Below are positions 61,251-64,000 of a stretch of 64,000 bases of DNA, piece by piece. Location: positions 6,748,483 to 6,812,482 of the forward strand of contig NW_004454193.1 of the NCBI RefSeq assembly GCF_000283155.1. The letters run 5' to 3'. Positions within the stretch are counted from its first letter, which is position 1. Each line of letters starts with the position of its first letter. The position numbers and the translations under genes are program-made. Source of the DNA: Ceratotherium simum simum. Lineage: Eukaryota > Chordata > Mammalia > Perissodactyla > Rhinocerotidae. The notes beneath the pieces are model-generated. The model was given only the letters and a program-made list of their open reading frames with translations. It made no database searches and had not been told where the DNA came from.

Positions 61251-62500
61251 CTGAGGAGACATGGATTCAAGCACAGTTCATTTTACCTGACGCACACCTG
61301 GATGGTATCAAGTTCTCCAGGAGCCGTGAGCACTCAGGGTATTGGGGGCACACCTGGATCCCGAGGCGAAAACAACAACAATATTATTAACAGCTGCCCA
61401 TTGTGAGTGCCAACTGTGTGCTGGATACTGTGTGGCCCTGCCAGAAACCCGGAAACCTCTGGTTATCAACATAATGGAGAAATAGTCTTTCAGAAAAGTT
61501 TTGTGACTTGTTTAAAGGCGCATAGTTGGTGGAGGTGGAATGGGATTTGAGCCAGGTGTTTGTTGAATGAATGAGTGAAGATTACATGAATGAAAGCTGA
61601 AACTTGGGTAAATCACTTCAAAATAACTATCTTTATAGGGGCACTGGGTAAATTCACATTAACCCCTTTGCCTACTGATACACTCACACTCAAGAACATC
61701 TATATAAGTACAGTTTTCACTACTGTATTCCATTGATAACAGGCTAGTTCTATTCCTTTGGAGAATAATGGCAGCCCATTAGGTGTCTTCTGCCCAGTTT
61801 TGAGTATTTCCAGCATTTTCTTTTCTGAAAAGAGTGAAGAAAATCCAAGCTGCTGGTCTGAAAGCATGAATATTTACATACAATATGCAGAAAGGAGACA
61901 ATCTGTCTCTTGTGTCTCAGGAAACCACAAAATCAGCCTTTCCTTTTTCTCTGTCACCTTACAAGTCTTGCCTCCTGCTTGGCCTGAGGAGTGTTGAGTT
62001 GGTGGTGAAGAGAGAAGAGGGGCTGAGGAAAGAGGAATTTGCCTCTCTCCTGCCCCTCTCCTCCTCCCCCTGCCTCCTCTCTCACCTCCCTCTCCAAGCC
62101 CCAGAGATGTCAGCTTTCCTGCTGATGTTTCCCCAGAGCTGCCATCCCTGCTCCTCCAGGGCTAACTCCCGGGCCATCCGGCCATGGAGATCAGCACTTT
62201 GTGTGAATCAGGAGGCCTACAGTGAGTGACTCCAATGAGGGAAAGTTCAGGTCTCACGTCAGCTGGTGGAAAAATTTTACAACTTTTTCCCCCCTTGGGT
62301 ACAGTAACAAATTTGGAAAATGATGAAAAAGGAGAAATGAATGAAAAGATCACTTATAATCCCACCACTCAGAGAGACCTCAGTTACTAATTTCACCACA
62401 TCCCATTTATGTATAAAATTGGGCTAATATTATATATCTTATTTTGTAATGACTATAATAGATATTTACATCATTAAATATTCACCCAAATAATGATTTA
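61251..62500. other. Intron of gene B, mostly unrecognised
   Basis: A MIR-like fragment occurs at about 61390-61590 (aacagctgcccattgtgagt, attgttgaatgaatgagtga-like tail). No further CES exon was found here. Confidence 0.45.
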
Positions 62501-62503
62501 ACA

Positions 62504-62759
62504 TTGGGTCTGGCCCCGTGGCCGAGTGGTTGGAGTTCCACACACTCTAATTAGGGAGTCCGGGTTTGAGGGTTCGGATCCCCAATGCAGACCTGCTCCA
62601 CTTACCAGTCACGCTATGACGGTATCCCACATATAAAGTAGAGGAAGATTGGCACAAATGTTAGCTAAGGGCTAATCTTCCTCAAGCAAAAAAAAAAGAG
62701 AAAGATTGGCAGCAGATATTAGCCTCAAGGCGAATCTTACTCAAGAAAAAAAAAAAAAA
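62504..62759 (+). mobile_element. ERE SINE with duplicated 3' tail
   Basis: Head 'tctggccccgtggccgagtg', B-box 'gggttcggatcccc'. The tail motif (gaagattggca...aatcttcctcaag plus oligo-A) occurs twice in a row, at about 62640-62695 and 62698-62757. Target duplication GATTTAACA is at 62495-62503 and 62760-62768. Inserted in an intron of gene B. Confidence 0.9.
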
Positions 62760-63247
62760 GATTTAACAATATATGCCATCCTGACATGAGGACGTAGAAT
62801 AATTTATTTAATTGCCTCCCTCACCCCCATCATTGAACCTTTGGTTTAGCAAGAGGAGTCATTTGGAATAGGCAATCCCCTGTGGTTCTGTAATCCACTT
62901 GTTAATCCTCCTTCAAGGTCAAGCAGAACTCACTGAAAGGAGCGGGTTTAATTGTGTCTCTGCCACTCAAAAGTTTTAGAAAGGAACTCAGAAACAAGCC
63001 ATAGAGGAAAGACCTTCCGTGAATGAGAGAACTTACTTTTAGGAGGATGCTGCCCTAAAGATATTCTTCTTCTTTTTTTCTTTTTCTTTTTTTTTTAACG
63101 TTCTGCCTTAAATCCCTGAGATTTATAAAATTCCTACAATCGCAACACAATTCTTCAAAGGAAAGTAGGGCACAGATTTGGATAATAACAATTAGGAACA
63201 AGAGGAGAAGGAAAGAGAGATCTAGTCATCAAAAATATGCAAATTGA

Positions 63248-63496
63248 GGGGCCAGCCAGGTGGCATACCAGTTAAGTTCTCACGCTCCGCTTCAGAGGCC
63301 TGGGGTTCGCCTGTTCAGATCCTGGGCGCAGACCTACCCACCTCTCCTCAAGCCATGCTGAGGCAGTGTCCCATATAGAAGAGCTAGAACTCTACAACTG
63401 TGATACAGGACTATGTACTGGGGCTTTGGGGAGAAAAAAGAAAAACCGAAAGATTGGCAACAGATGTTAGCACAGGGCTGATCTTGCTCAAAAAAA
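63248..63496 (+). mobile_element. ERE SINE with perfect long target duplication
   Basis: Head 'ggggccagccaggtggcata', tail 'gattggcaacagatgttagc' and poly(A). Both flanks read AAAAATATGCAAATTGA (63231-63247 and 63497-63513), a perfect 17-base match including the shared A-run. This is the youngest-looking SINE in the window. Confidence 0.95.
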
Positions 63497-63514
63497 AAAA
63501 ATATGCAAATTGAA

Positions 63515-64000
63515 ACAATGTGATAGTCTTTCTTTTGGTGAGGAAGGGCTTATGAAATTGGCAGGATTATTTTTGTTTTTTAATCTGAGTATCCCAGGTG
63601 AGAGAATTAAGAAATCCACACTTTATACTCTAGAAACCAATTTCAGAACCTGTATCAAAAACTTTAAAATGCTCCTATGTCGCAGCCTAGAAAGTTCACT
63701 TCTAAAACCAATCCTAAGAAAATTATTAGAGACTAGGTTAAAGATTTATGCAAGTCAGATGGAGCATAATGTTTTTTGTAGCATCAAAATATGAGCAGCG
63801 AGGTTAAATATCCAATAGGACAGGAATAAGTAAAATTTAATGCATCATTCCATGAAATGATGGATGTTTTCAATGAGTTTTTGTTGCCATTGAGGAAATG
63901 CCTACAATATAATAGAAGAAATCATTAGAAGAAAATGTATCAGAAATTTATAGCAGACACTTCTAGATGGTGGAGTTATGAGTGATAACGAGTTTCTTTA
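63515..64000. other. Intron of gene B, possible old L1 3' text
   Basis: A/T-rich; 'atgtttttgtagcatcaaaa' and 'aggaataagtaaaatttaat' resemble old L1M 3' UTRs. No exon seen. Confidence 0.4.

Overview
The window is mammalian nuclear DNA, most likely from a horse-family animal (Perissodactyla, probably Equus). Several copies of the equine tRNA-related SINE (ERE type, opening GGGGCCGGCCC..., tail with a GAAGATTGGC/GCCAATCTTC inverted repeat) are present, together with horse-type L1 3' ends, MIR and L2 relics. Coding sequence is sparse and split into short exons with canonical splice sites. None of the long open frames is a single-exon gene.

Layout. (1) Positions 712-16604, minus strand: exons 1-7 of a carboxylesterase 1 gene (gene A, CES1-like). 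The start codon, signal peptide, oxyanion-hole glycines and nucleophile Ser221 are all present; exons 8-14 lie beyond the left edge. (2) 16.6-35 kb: intergenic DNA filled with retroelements. These include a truncated endogenous retrovirus (ERV-A, 20.8-25.6 kb) and a stack of minus-strand L1s (25.6-34.4 kb), one of them close to full length. (3) 35.9-36.1 kb: a lone minus-strand exon resembling CES5A whose 3' splice acceptor is AA instead of AG. (4) 37.5 kb and 45.2-45.4 kb, plus strand: two exon relics resembling the norepinephrine transporter SLC6A2 (penultimate exons, TM11-TM12 region). The first carries a stop codon and a 2-base deletion. The intron between them is almost entirely a minus-strand provirus (ERV-B, 38.1-45.2 kb) with paired LTRs and a tRNA-Leu primer-binding site. 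(5) 46-59 kb: intergenic DNA with old repeats and one L1 3' fragment. (6) 59.5-61.25 kb, minus strand: the last three coding exons and the poly(A) signal of a second CES1-like gene (gene B), whose 5' part lies beyond the right edge.

How it fits together. In human 16q12.2 the order is SLC6A2 (+), CES1 (-), CES5A (-). Here the order is CES1 copy A, CES5A relic, SLC6A2 3' relic, CES1 copy B. That is what a tandem duplication of an SLC6A2-3'/CES1/CES5A unit would leave, with the junction between about 36.1 and 37.4 kb. Gene A and gene B would then be tandem paralogues. The most interesting coding difference is in gene B: it ends ...QTEH-stop and lacks the HIEL-type ER-retention tetrapeptide of liver CES1. 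It is therefore a candidate for a secreted (plasma) carboxylesterase. No new molecular system was found beyond this; the notable content is gene-family evolution plus mobile elements.
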